Shown here: positions 19,388 to 28,029 of the stretch, piece by piece
Layout of the letters: the number at the start of each line of letters is the position of its first letter
Numbering within the stretch: the stretch's first letter is position 1
From: Ramlibacter sp.
Lineage (GTDB): Bacteria > Pseudomonadota > Gammaproteobacteria > Burkholderiales > Burkholderiaceae_C
Length of the DNA: 64,000 nucleotides
Reading direction: 5' to 3'
NCBI GenBank assembly: GCA_016713005.1
Contig: JADJPY010000001.1
Coordinates: 434,001-498,000 of the forward strand
Notes under the pieces: model-generated
What the model was told of the DNA's origin: nothing
Databases searched by the model: none
Seen by the model: only the letters and a program-made list of their open reading frames with translations
Translations under genes and position numbers: made by a program

Positions 19388-20584
19388 ATGCACCGTCGTA
19401 CTTGGGTGGCGCTGGCCGTAATGGCCGCAACCACCTTGGCCGCACCCCTCGTCCAGGCCCAGGGCAAGGACATCAAGATCGCAGTCATTGCCAGCAAGAC
19501 CGGGCCGCTGGAGGCCTATGCCAAGCAGACCATCGTCGGCTTCAACATGGGCCTGAACTACGCGACTGGCGGCACCATGATGGTGGGCGGCAAGAAGCTG
19601 GTGGTGATCGAGAAGGACGACCAGGGCAAGCCCGACGTGGGCAAGGCCGCCCTGGCCGCGGCCTACGCCGACGACAAGGTGGATATCGCCGTTGGCCCCA
19701 CCGCTTCGCCCGTGGCCCTGGCCATGCTGCCGGTGGCCGAAGAGTACAAGAAGATCCTGCTGGTGGAGCCGGCCGTGGCCGACAGCATCACCGGCGACAA
19801 GTGGAACAAGTACATCTTCCGCACCGGGCGCAATTCCTCGCAGGACGCCGCCGCCAACGCCGCCGCGCTGGACCAGCCGGGCAACGTGGTGGCCGTGCTG
19901 GCCAACGACAACGCCTTTGGCCGTGACGGCGTGAAGGCCGCCAAGGAGTTCACCAAGAAGGCCAAGATCGTGCACGAGGAGTACCTGCCCGTGGGTACCA
20001 CCGACTTCACCGCCGGCCTGCAGCGCATCATCGACAAGCTCAAGGACCAGCCGGGCAACAAGTACCTGTCGGTGGGCTGGTCGGGCAGCCCCACGCCGTT
20101 CCCCAAGATCGCCGACCTCGACCTGGAAAAGCGCTACGGCATCAAGCTGGCCACGGGCGGAAACATCCTGCCGGCCATGGTCGCGTACAAGAGCTTCCCC
20201 GGCATGGAGGGTGCGCTGTACTACTACTTCGGCATCCCCAAGAATCCGGTCAACGAAGCCCTGGTGGCCCAGCACTACAAGGAGTTCAAGGCACCGCCGG
20301 ACTTCTTCACGGCCGGGGGCTTCTCGGCAGCGATGGCCATCGTCACCGCGCTCAAGAAGACCAATGGCGACACCGGTACCGACAAGCTCATCGCCACCAT
20401 GGAAGGCATGAGTTTTGACACGCCCAAGGGCAAGATGACCTTCCGCAAGGAAGACCATCAGGCCATGCAGAGCATGTTCCATTTCCGCATCAAGGCTGAC
20501 CCGGCATTCGCCTGGGGCGTGCCCGAGCTGGTCCGCGAGATCAAGCCCGAGGAAATGAACATCCCGATCCGCAACAAGCGCTGA
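19388..20584 (+). CDS. ABC transporter substrate-binding protein (branched-chain amino-acid/HAAT type), first
   Basis: A periplasmic receptor of the Leu/Ile/Val-binding fold. Signal peptide MHRRTWVALAVMAATTLAAP and cleavage near AQG; mature start KDIKIAVIASKTGPLEAYAK. Core features include VVAVLANDNAFGRDGVKAAKEF linking the two lobes. 398 residues. ATG 19388 has AAAAGGAGA just upstream. It is the first gene after the sigma-54 promoter and is followed by a secreted polyester depolymerase and by ABC ATPase and permease genes. In this family ligands range from amino acids to short acids and amides; here hydroxybutyrate or its oligomers are the inferred ligand. Confidence 0.9.
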   Translation: MHRRTWVALAVMAATTLAAPLVQAQGKDIKIAVIASKTGPLEAYAKQTIVGFNMGLNYATGGTMMVGGKKLVVIEKDDQGKPDVGKAALAAAYADDKVDIAVGPTASPVALAMLPVAEEYKKILLVEPAVADSITGDKWNKYIFRTGRNSSQDAAANAAALDQPGNVVAVLANDNAFGRDGVKAAKEFTKKAKIVHEEYLPVGTTDFTAGLQRIIDKLKDQPGNKYLSVGWSGSPTPFPKIADLDLEKRYGIKLATGGNILPAMVAYKSFPGMEGALYYYFGIPKNPVNEALVAQHYKEFKAPPDFFTAGGFSAAMAIVTALKKTNGDTGTDKLIATMEGMSFDTPKGKMTFRKEDHQAMQSMFHFRIKADPAFAWGVPELVREIKPEEMNIPIRNKR

Positions 20585-20631
20585 CCGGTTTGGGGCCTCC
20601 CAGGCGCCGTGGCGCCTGGGGTGTGCCTCGC

Positions 20632-20651
20632 GGGGCGGCCGCCCCTCTTTT
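20632..20651 (+). terminator. hairpin plus T-run after the first binding protein
   Basis: GGGGC-GGCC-GCCCC (20632-20645) followed by TCTTTTT. A second perfect ten-base stem CCCAGGCGCC/GGCGCCTGGG lies just upstream (20599-20620). Probably partial termination within the operon. Confidence 0.65.
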
Positions 20652-20729
20652 TGTGCCCGTTCAATGAGGAACCCCCGGCGACACGGGGGCAGGTGGTTTT
20701 TTGTCCAAAAACAACCCGGAGACAACTCA

Positions 20730-22247
20730 ATGACGTTCAAACTGATCCGTACCCTTGCCGCCGTGGCGGCCCTTTCATCGGGCGCTGCATCCGCCGCCAT
20801 CAATTTGCCGGCCTACAACGTGGACACCAGCAAGACCACGGTGTCTGGCCTCTCGTCGGGCGGCTTCATGGCCAACCAGCTGGGCATTGCCTATTCCACT
20901 CTGTTCAAGGGCGTGGGTGTGTTTGCGGCCGGCCCCTACATGTGCGCGGGCCTGAGCAACTACACCTCGTGCATGTACAACGCCAGCATCTCCAGCACGG
21001 CGCTGACCAACATGCAGGGCCGGATCGATACCTACAGCTCCAGCGGCGCCATCGACAACAAGTCCAACATTGCCGGCCAGAAGGTGTACCTGTTCATCGG
21101 CACCAGCGACACCACCGTGGGCCAGAACCCGGTCACCGCGCTCAAGACCCAGTACACCAACAACGGCGTGACCACGGCCAACATGCAGCATGTGGTGCGC
21201 AGCGGCGCGTCGCACACTTTCCCCACCGACTTTGACAGCACGGGCAACAACAGCTGCGGGAGCGCCGCGTCGCCCTACATCAGCAACTGCAGCTACGACG
21301 GCGCCAAGGCCGTGCTCGAGCAGTTCTACGGCACCCTGAATGCGCGCAACAACGCGCCCGCCGCCGGCAACTACATCGAGTTCAACCAGACCGAGTTCAC
21401 CACCAACCCAGGCATGGCCGCCACCGGCTGGGCTTATGTGCCCGCCAACTGCGCCAGCGGCAGCCAGTGCAAGGTGCACGTGGCGCTGCACGGCTGCCAG
21501 CAGAGCACCGACAAGATCGGCGACAAGTTCGTCAAGAACACCGGCTACAGCCGCTGGGCCGACACCAACAGCATCATCGTGCTGTTCCCCCAGACCAAGG
21601 TGGACAACACCAGCCGCAGCACATCCGCCAGCGGCTCTCTGGCCAACCCCAACGCCTGCTGGGACTGGATTGGCTGGTACGGCACCAACTTTGCACAGAA
21701 GGCCGGCACGCAAATGGCTGCCATCAAGGCCATGGTGGACCGCGTGTCCTCAGGCAGCGGATCCGGCGGAGGGGGCGGAGGCGGTGGAACCACCACGCTG
21801 GCGGCCCCCACGGGCGTGGCCACCTCCGGCGCGACCACCAGCACCATGAACATCAGCTGGAACACCGTCAGCGGCGCCGCCAGCTACAACGTCTATCGCG
21901 CGGCCAACAAAGTCAACGCACTGCCGGTCACGGCGGCCACCTACACCGACACCGGCCTGGCACCCGCCACGGCCTACAGCTGGACGGTGCGGGCGGTGGA
22001 TTCTGCGGGTGTGGAGGGCGCTGCTTCGGCTGCCGCCAATGGCACCACCACCGGCACACCGCCGCCGGCCGCCACCTGCTACATCGCCAGCAACTATGCG
22101 CACACCACCGCCGGGCGCGCCTACCAGAGCGGCGGCTACGCCTATGCCAACGGGTCGAATCAGAACATGGGCCTGTGGAACCTCTTTACCACCCGAACGC
22201 TGAAGATGACCGGTACCAACTACTACATCATCGGCACCTGCCCCTGA
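20730..22247 (+). CDS. extracellular poly(3-hydroxybutyrate) depolymerase, multidomain
   Basis: A secreted esterase that hydrolyses polyhydroxybutyrate granules to soluble oligomers. Signal peptide about residues 1-22. The catalytic domain has an N-terminal lipase box GLSSG with Ser42, then Asp127 (GTSDTTV) and His162 (GASHTFP), an order and spacing close to the circularly permuted fungal-type PHB depolymerases. A Gly/Ser linker (about 345-360) leads to a fibronectin type III domain (about 362-445), then a Pro-rich linker and a Cys-containing C-terminal segment (about 452-505) that is a likely polymer-binding module. The frame is open upstream to 20664, but ATG 20730 begins the leader. It is embedded among ABC uptake genes. 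Confidence 0.88.
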   Translation: MTFKLIRTLAAVAALSSGAASAAINLPAYNVDTSKTTVSGLSSGGFMANQLGIAYSTLFKGVGVFAAGPYMCAGLSNYTSCMYNASISSTALTNMQGRIDTYSSSGAIDNKSNIAGQKVYLFIGTSDTTVGQNPVTALKTQYTNNGVTTANMQHVVRSGASHTFPTDFDSTGNNSCGSAASPYISNCSYDGAKAVLEQFYGTLNARNNAPAAGNYIEFNQTEFTTNPGMAATGWAYVPANCASGSQCKVHVALHGCQQSTDKIGDKFVKNTGYSRWADTNSIIVLFPQTKVDNTSRSTSASGSLANPNACWDWIGWYGTNFAQKAGTQMAAIKAMVDRVSSGSGSGGGGGGGGTTTLAAPTGVATSGATTSTMNISWNTVSGAASYNVYRAANKVNALPVTAATYTDTGLAPATAYSWTVRAVDSAGVEGAASAAANGTTTGTPPPAATCYIASNYAHTTAGRAYQSGGYAYANGSNQNMGLWNLFTTRTLKMTGTNYYIIGTCP

Positions 22248-22265
22248 CCACTGTTTTCATTCCAG

Positions 22266-23036
22266 ATGAGCCTGCTTTCCACCCGTGACCTGACCATCCG
22301 TTTTGGTGGCCATGTGGCGGTCAATGCCGTGACCTGCGCTTTCGAGCCGGGCACATTGACCGCCATCGTGGGCCCCAACGGTGCCGGCAAGACCACGTAC
22401 TTCAACCTGATCTCGGGGCAGCTCAAGGCCACCAGCGGCACGGTGTCGCTGGACGGGCGTGACCTCTCGGGCCTGTCCCCTTCGGCGCGCACCCGCGCTG
22501 GCCTGGGCCGGGCCTTCCAGCTCACCAACCTGTTTCCCAACCTCACGGTTCTGGAAAACGTGCGGCTTGCCGTGCAGGCCACAAAGGAGGGCGCGCACCG
22601 CCGCGGCCTGAACCTGTGGAGCATCTGGAGCGACCACGCCGCGCTGACGCAGCGTGCGCTGGAGATCCTGGACGCGGTGTCCATGGCCGAGCGGCAGCAG
22701 GCCACCGTGGCCAGCCTGCCGCATGGCGACCAGCGCAAGCTGGAAGTGGCCCTGTTGATGGCGCTGGAGTCCAGCGTCTTCATGTTCGACGAGCCCACCG
22801 CCGGCATGAACGCAGCCGAGGCGCCCGTCATCCTGAACCTGATCCGCAAGCTCAAGGAAGACAAGACCAAGACCATCCTGCTGGTGGAGCACAAGATGGA
22901 CGTGGTGCGCGAGCTGGCCGACCGCATCATCGTGCTGCACAACGGCACGCTGGTCGCCGACGGCGACCCTGCCACCGTGATCGCATCGCCCGTGGTGCAA
23001 GATGCTTACCTGGGCGTTGCCAAGGAGGTTGCATGA
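22266..23036 (+). CDS. ABC transporter ATP-binding protein, LivG-like
   Basis: One of two ATPases powering the HAAT-family importer. Walker A is GPNGAGKT, the Q-loop lies in FQLTNLFPNLTVLENV, the signature is a LivG-style LPHGDQRKLEVA instead of LSGGQ, Walker B is VFMFDEPTAGM, and the switch His is in LLVEHKMD. 256 residues, typical. It starts 19 bases after the depolymerase stop, which ties the depolymerase into the transport operon. Its stop overlaps the next ATPase start. Confidence 0.94.
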   Translation: MSLLSTRDLTIRFGGHVAVNAVTCAFEPGTLTAIVGPNGAGKTTYFNLISGQLKATSGTVSLDGRDLSGLSPSARTRAGLGRAFQLTNLFPNLTVLENVRLAVQATKEGAHRRGLNLWSIWSDHAALTQRALEILDAVSMAERQQATVASLPHGDQRKLEVALLMALESSVFMFDEPTAGMNAAEAPVILNLIRKLKEDKTKTILLVEHKMDVVRELADRIIVLHNGTLVADGDPATVIASPVVQDAYLGVAKEVA

Positions 23037-23758
23037 GCGACAACCTGCTCGAGCTCTCGGGCGTGCACACGCACATCGGCGCGTACCACATCCTGCATGG
23101 CGTTGACCTGGCCGTGCCGCGCGGTCAGCTCACCATGCTGCTGGGCCGCAACGGCGCCGGCAAGACCACCACGCTGCGCACCATCATGGGCCTGTGGCAG
23201 GCCTCGCAGGGCAGCGTCCGCTTCAACGGCACCGACATCACCCGGCTGGACACGCCGCAGATCGCCGGCCTGAACATCGCCTACGTGCCCGAGGCCATGG
23301 GCATCTTCTCGGACCTGACCGTCAAGGAAAACATGCTGCTGGCCGCACGCCGCGCCCGCCACGCCGCCCAGATGGACGAGGCCCGGCTGAAGTGGATTTT
23401 CGGACTGTTCCCGGCGGTGGAAAAGTTCTGGAACCACCCCGCCGGCAAGCTCTCTGGCGGGCAAAAGCAGATGCTGGCGGTGGCGCGCGCGATCGTGGAG
23501 CCGCGCGAGTTGCTGATCATCGACGAGCCCAGCAAGGGCCTGGCGCCTTCCATCATCAACAACATGATCGACGCCTTCGGCCAGCTCAAGGCCAGTGGCG
23601 TGACGATCCTGCTGGTGGAGCAGAACTTCAACTTCGCCAAGCGGCTGGGTGACACCGTGGCCGTGATGGACAACGGCGTTGTGGTGCATGCGGGCTCCAT
23701 GCAAGAGCTGGCGGACGACGAGGGCTTGCAGACCTCATTGCTGGGGCTGGCACTATGA
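23033..23758 (+). CDS. ABC transporter ATP-binding protein, LivF-like
   Basis: The second ATPase of the importer. ATG 23033 overlaps the preceding TGA (ATGA) and has AGGAGG a few bases upstream. Walker A GRNGAGKT, signature KLSGGQKQMLAVARA, Walker B LLIIDEPSKGLAP (the LivF-typical SKGLAP), and switch region LLVEQNFNFA. 241 residues. A dispersed repeat separates it from the permease genes that complete the transporter. Confidence 0.94.
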   Translation: MSDNLLELSGVHTHIGAYHILHGVDLAVPRGQLTMLLGRNGAGKTTTLRTIMGLWQASQGSVRFNGTDITRLDTPQIAGLNIAYVPEAMGIFSDLTVKENMLLAARRARHAAQMDEARLKWIFGLFPAVEKFWNHPAGKLSGGQKQMLAVARAIVEPRELLIIDEPSKGLAPSIINNMIDAFGQLKASGVTILLVEQNFNFAKRLGDTVAVMDNGVVVHAGSMQELADDEGLQTSLLGLAL

Positions 23759-23771
23759 ACACGAACACCGC

Positions 23772-23836
23772 CGGACCGCTCCAAGGTGAGGGCCCCCGGG
23801 CGGCAGCGCACTACACGAAGCGACAAGCGTGGGGGC
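23772..23836 (+). repeat. GC-rich dispersed repeat, family 2 (diverged copy)
   Basis: CGGACCGCTCCAAGGTGAGG, GGCCCCCGGGCGGCAGCGC, ACTACACGAAGCG and terminal GCGTGGGGGC align with the copy at 17668. It fills the gap between the LivF-like and first permease genes and supplies the G-rich ribosome-site region (GTGGGGG) of the permease. Confidence 0.6.
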
Positions 23837-23839
23837 TCT

Positions 23840-24817
23840 ATGACCAAATTTGACTGGCGGCCCCTGGCACTGGTGCCGGCACTCGCCTTGCTGGCCTTGC
23901 CCCTGATCGGCTCGGGCTCGACCTGGCTCACGCTCACCGTGGCGGGCCTGGCCATGGGCATGATCATCTTCATCATCGCCTCGGGCCTCACGCTGGTGTT
24001 CGGCCTGATGGACGTGCTCAATTTCGGGCACGGCGTGTTCATCGCGCTGGGTGCCTACGTGGCCACGTCGGTGATGGCCGGCATGGGCGACTGGACGACC
24101 TCGACCGAGCTGTGGCGCAACCTGGTGGCGCTGCTGCTGGCCATGACGGTTGGCATGCTGGTGGCCGGTGCCGTGGGTGTGGCGTTCGAGCGCGTGATCG
24201 TGCGCCCCGTGTATGGGCAGCACCTCAAGCAGATCCTGATCACCATGGGCGGCATGATCATCGGTGAAGAGCTCATCAAGGTGATCTGGGGCCCGCAGCA
24301 GATGGCGCTGCCCATGCCCGAGGCGCTGCGCGGTTCGCTGCTGCTGGGCGATGCGTCCATTGAGCGGTACCGCGTGGTGGCGGTGATGGTGGGGGTCACG
24401 GTGTTTGCGCTGCTGGCCTGGACGCTCAGCCGCACCAAGATCGGCCTGCTGATCCGCGCCGGTGTGCAGGACCGCGAGATGGTGGAGTCGCTGGGCTACC
24501 GCATCCGCCGCCTGTTCGTGGGCGTGTTCGTGGTGGGCAGCGCGCTGGCCGGCCTGGGCGGCGTGATGTGGGGCCTGTACCAGCAAAGCGTGACGCCGCA
24601 GATGGGCGCGCAGGTCAACATCCTGATCTTCATCGTCATCATCATCGGCGGGCTGGGCTCGACCGGCGGCGCCCTCATTGGCGCGCTGCTGGTGGGGCTG
24701 ATGGCCAACTACACCGGCTTCCTGGCGCCCAAGGTGGCGCTGTTTTCCAACATCGCGCTGATGGTGGCCGTGCTGCTGTGGCGCCCCCAGGGTGTCTACC
24801 CGGTCGCGAACAGGTGA
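23840..24817 (+). CDS. ABC transporter permease, LivH-like
   Basis: Inner-membrane permease of the HAAT family with about 8-9 helices in 325 residues. Signature stretches are ASGLTLVFGLMDVLNFGHGVFIALGAY near the N-terminus and IIGGLGSTGGALIGALLVG near the C-terminus. The frame is open upstream to 23786, but those codons come from a dispersed repeat; ATG 23840 starts the recognisable protein. Partner of the second permease immediately downstream. Confidence 0.93.
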   Translation: MTKFDWRPLALVPALALLALPLIGSGSTWLTLTVAGLAMGMIIFIIASGLTLVFGLMDVLNFGHGVFIALGAYVATSVMAGMGDWTTSTELWRNLVALLLAMTVGMLVAGAVGVAFERVIVRPVYGQHLKQILITMGGMIIGEELIKVIWGPQQMALPMPEALRGSLLLGDASIERYRVVAVMVGVTVFALLAWTLSRTKIGLLIRAGVQDREMVESLGYRIRRLFVGVFVVGSALAGLGGVMWGLYQQSVTPQMGAQVNILIFIVIIIGGLGSTGGALIGALLVGLMANYTGFLAPKVALFSNIALMVAVLLWRPQGVYPVANR

Positions 24818-24825
24818 GCTCCCCC

Positions 24826-25902
24826 ATGCTGAATCGCATCCTCTCCAACGACTACCCGCGCAGCAAGCTGCTGGCGGCCCTGCTGATGGCCGTGCTGCTG
24901 GGCCTGGCGTTCGCGCCGTTCATCTTCCCCGGCGTCAAGGCGCTGTCGGTGGCCGCCAAGGTGCTGGTGTTCATCGTGCTGGTGGCCAGCTTTGATTTGC
25001 TGCTGGGCTACACCGGCATCGTGAGCTTTGCCCACACCATGTTCTTTGGCATCGGTGCCTATGGCCTGGCCATTTCCAGCACGCGCCTGGGCCCCACCTG
25101 GGAGGCGCTGGCCGTCGGGCTGGGGGCGTCGCTGGCGGTGTCGTTCATGCTTTCGCTGGCGGTGGGGCTGTTCTCGCTGCGGGTGCGGGCGATCTTCTTT
25201 GCCATGATCACGCTGGCCGTGGCGGCCGCGTTCCAGACGCTGGCTTCCCAGCTGTCGGACCTGACCGGCGGCGAAGACGGCCTGAGCTTCAAGCTGCCCG
25301 CGCTGCTGATGCCCAGCACCGAGTTCCTGGACCAGCCTTTCCTGGGCGTGAGCGTGGACGGCCGCCTGCTCACCTACTACCTGCTGTTCTTTGCCGCGCT
25401 GGGTTTGCTGCTGGCCTTGCTGCGCATCGTCAACTCGCCGTTTGGCCGGGTGCTGCAGGCCATCCGCGAAAACGAGTTCCGCGCCGAGGCCATTGGCTAC
25501 CGGGTGGTGGTGTACCGCACCACGTCGAGCGTGCTGTCGGCGCTGTTTGCCACCCTGGCCGGCGCCATGCTGGCGCTCTGGCTGCGCTACAACGGGCCCG
25601 ACACGTCGCTGAGCTTTGAAATCATGATTGACGTGCTGCTGATCGTGGTGATCGGCGGCATGGGCACCATGTACGGCGCGGCCATTGGCTCGCTGGTGTT
25701 TCTGGTGGCCCAAAGCTACCTGCAGGACCTGCTCAAGCTGGCCAGCGACGCCGCCTCGGGCGTGCCGCTGCTGTCGGCCCTGTTGTCGCCCGACCGCTGG
25801 CTGCTGTGGCTGGGCCTGCTGTTTGTCCTTTCCGTTTACTACTTCCCCACCGGCGTTGTGGGGCGGCTTCGCGCCGTGAGCTCCCAGGGATCCACCAGGT
25901 AA
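24826..25902 (+). CDS. ABC transporter permease, LivM-like
   Basis: The second permease, 358 residues with about 8-9 helices. LLLGYTGIVSFAHTMFFGIGAYG and AIRENEFRAEAIGY are LivM landmarks, and VIGGMGTMYGAAIGSLVF is the C-terminal loop that contacts the ATPase. ATG 24826 has AGGTGAG seven bases before it. A GTG at 24814 overlapping the previous stop is an alternative start that would add four residues. Confidence 0.93.
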   Translation: MLNRILSNDYPRSKLLAALLMAVLLGLAFAPFIFPGVKALSVAAKVLVFIVLVASFDLLLGYTGIVSFAHTMFFGIGAYGLAISSTRLGPTWEALAVGLGASLAVSFMLSLAVGLFSLRVRAIFFAMITLAVAAAFQTLASQLSDLTGGEDGLSFKLPALLMPSTEFLDQPFLGVSVDGRLLTYYLLFFAALGLLLALLRIVNSPFGRVLQAIRENEFRAEAIGYRVVVYRTTSSVLSALFATLAGAMLALWLRYNGPDTSLSFEIMIDVLLIVVIGGMGTMYGAAIGSLVFLVAQSYLQDLLKLASDAASGVPLLSALLSPDRWLLWLGLLFVLSVYYFPTGVVGRLRAVSSQGSTR

Positions 25903-25914
25903 CAGGAGACAGGC

Positions 25915-27054
25915 ATGAATTTTTTCAAATCGTTCTGGAGGCCCGCGCTGGCTGCGCTGGCCACGGCTTCGGCCATCGGCTCCAGCCACGCCGCCGACAT
26001 CGTCATCGGACAGGTCGCGCCGCTCTCGGGCGTGTTGGCCAGTACCGGCCAGCAGATGGTGCTGGGCGGCAAGATCTACTTTGACGCCATCAACGCCCAG
26101 GGCGGCGTGCACGGATCAAAGATCCGCGTGGTGGTGGTGGACGACGGCTACAAGGTCGACGAGACCGTGCGTCTGACCAAAGACCTGCTGGCGCGCCCCG
26201 AAGTGGTCGCGCTCTACGGCTTTGCCGGCACGGCCAATGTGGGCAAGCTGCTCACCGACGGCATCCTGGACCAGGGCGGCGCGGCGCTGGTGGCGCCCTA
26301 CACCGGCGGGGAGCCATTGCGCTCACCGTTCAACCCCTGGATCTACCACGTGCGCGCCGGCTATGCCGACGAGGCCGAGCACATGGTGCAGCAGGTCACC
26401 ACGCTGGGCATGAGCCGCATTGCGGTGATGTACCAGGACGACGGCTTCGGCAAGGCCGGGCTGGCCGGGGTGGAGAAGGCCGTCGCCAAGCGCGGCCTCA
26501 AGCTCTCGGTGGCCGCGCCCTACGAGCGCAACACCGACAAGATCGAGGACGCCGTCGCCAAGGTCAAGGCCTCGGACGCGCAGGCGGTGATCATGATCTC
26601 GGTCAACAAGTCCACGGCGGCCTTCATCAAGCGCTACCGCGAGACGGGTGGCGGCGCGCAGCTGTACAACATCTCGGTGGTGGACCCCACAGAGATCGTC
26701 AAGCTGGCTGGCCTGAAGAACGCGCACGGCCTGGGCATCAGCCAGGTGGTGCCGTACCCCTACATGCCCAACCTGCCCGCCACGCGCGAGTACCAGATGC
26801 TGCTGAAGAAGTACGCCCCGGACCAGCACGTCAACTACACCAGTTTCGAGCAGTTCCTGGGCGCCAAGGTGCTGGTGGAAGCCCTGCGCCGCGCCGGGCC
26901 CAACCCCACGCGCGCCAAGGTGGCCAAGGCGCTGGAGAGCCTGACCAGCTACGACCTGGGCGGCATCACCGTCAACTATTCGGCAGAGAACCGCATTGGC
27001 TCGCGCTATGTGGAAGTCACCGTCATCGGCAGCACGGGCAAGCTGCTCAAATAA
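25915..27054 (+). CDS. ABC transporter substrate-binding protein (HAAT type), second
   Basis: A second periplasmic receptor for the same importer, not a close duplicate of the first. Leader with LAALATASAIGSSHAA, mature start DIVIGQVAPLSGVLASTGQQM, central segment IAVMYQDDGFGKAGLAGVEKAV. 379 residues. RBS ACAGGAGA lies upstream of ATG 25915. Two different receptors feeding one permease suggest that two related ligands (for example monomer and oligomer) are taken up; this is an inference. Confidence 0.92.
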   Translation: MNFFKSFWRPALAALATASAIGSSHAADIVIGQVAPLSGVLASTGQQMVLGGKIYFDAINAQGGVHGSKIRVVVVDDGYKVDETVRLTKDLLARPEVVALYGFAGTANVGKLLTDGILDQGGAALVAPYTGGEPLRSPFNPWIYHVRAGYADEAEHMVQQVTTLGMSRIAVMYQDDGFGKAGLAGVEKAVAKRGLKLSVAAPYERNTDKIEDAVAKVKASDAQAVIMISVNKSTAAFIKRYRETGGGAQLYNISVVDPTEIVKLAGLKNAHGLGISQVVPYPYMPNLPATREYQMLLKKYAPDQHVNYTSFEQFLGAKVLVEALRRAGPNPTRAKVAKALESLTSYDLGGITVNYSAENRIGSRYVEVTVIGSTGKLLK

Positions 27055-27087
27055 GCGCGAACACAAGCGAAGGGGAGGGCGGTCGAC

Positions 27088-28029
27088 GTGAACTACAGCT
27101 CAGGGTATGCGCGGTGCGCCGGCCGGGAGATCCACTACACCGAGTGGGGCCCGCGCGACGGCCCGGTGCTGGTGGCCTGGCACGGCCTGGCCCGCACCGG
27201 CCGCGACATGGACGAGCTGGCCGGGCACTTTGCCGCCATGGGCTGGCGCGTCATCTGCCCGGACACGCTGGGCCGCGGCCTGAGCCAGTGGAGCCCGTCA
27301 CCCGCCACCGAATACCGGTTGCAGTTCTATGCGCGCATTGCCGCCGAGTTGCTGGACGCCCTGGGCGTGGTCCGCGCACACTGGGTGGGCACGTCCATGG
27401 GCGGGGCCATTGGCACGGTGTGTGCGGCGGGCCTTTTTGAGCCCGGGCTCAAGGACCGCATCGTGAGCCTGGTGCTCAACGACAACGCGCCGCGGCTGGC
27501 AGAGCCCGCCATCGAGCGCATCCGCACCTATGCCGGCAATCCGCCCGCCTTTGACACCATGGTGGAGCTGGAGGCTTTCTTCCGCCAGGTCTACAAGCCG
27601 TTTGGCTGGCTCAGTGATGCGCAGTGGCGCCGTCTGGCCGAGACGTCTTCGCGCCGCCTGCCCGACGGGCGCATCACGCCGCACTACGACCCGGCCATGG
27701 TGCAGCAGTTCATCCACCATCCTGACGACTACCTGCTGTGGACGCACTACGACGCGCTGGAGATCCCCGTGCTGTGCCTGCGCGGGGCCGAGTCCGACCT
27801 GGTGCTGCGCGAGACCACCGGCGAGATGCTGCGCCGCGGCCCGGGCCTGAAGGGCCTGACCCGGGTGGTGGAGGTGGCAAACTGCGGGCATGCGCCGGCG
27901 CTGAACGTGCCGGACCAGCTTGACCTGATCACCCACTTCATCCTTGAACACGAACGCGCACAGCCCTACCGCGACGCCGGCCATCCTGCTGCTGGGCGCC
28001 AGCGGCTTGCTGGGGCGGGCCGCGCATGA
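27088..28029 (+). CDS. alpha/beta hydrolase
   Basis: A cytoplasmic serine hydrolase with no signal peptide. GTG 27088 follows AGGGGAGGG. Visible are the oxyanion segment AWHGLARTGRD, nucleophile elbow GTSMGG (Ser103), an acid near GAESDLVL, and the catalytic His in NCGHAPALN. In this operon it could split imported hydroxyalkanoate oligomers, but the family is too broad to fix the substrate. The last ~28 residues (after HFILEHERA) overlap the next gene by 86 bases in another frame and read as non-hydrolase sequence, so a 3' frameshift or an aberrant end is possible. Confidence 0.8.
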   Translation: MNYSSGYARCAGREIHYTEWGPRDGPVLVAWHGLARTGRDMDELAGHFAAMGWRVICPDTLGRGLSQWSPSPATEYRLQFYARIAAELLDALGVVRAHWVGTSMGGAIGTVCAAGLFEPGLKDRIVSLVLNDNAPRLAEPAIERIRTYAGNPPAFDTMVELEAFFRQVYKPFGWLSDAQWRRLAETSSRRLPDGRITPHYDPAMVQQFIHHPDDYLLWTHYDALEIPVLCLRGAESDLVLRETTGEMLRRGPGLKGLTRVVEVANCGHAPALNVPDQLDLITHFILEHERAQPYRDAGHPAAGRQRLAGAGRA

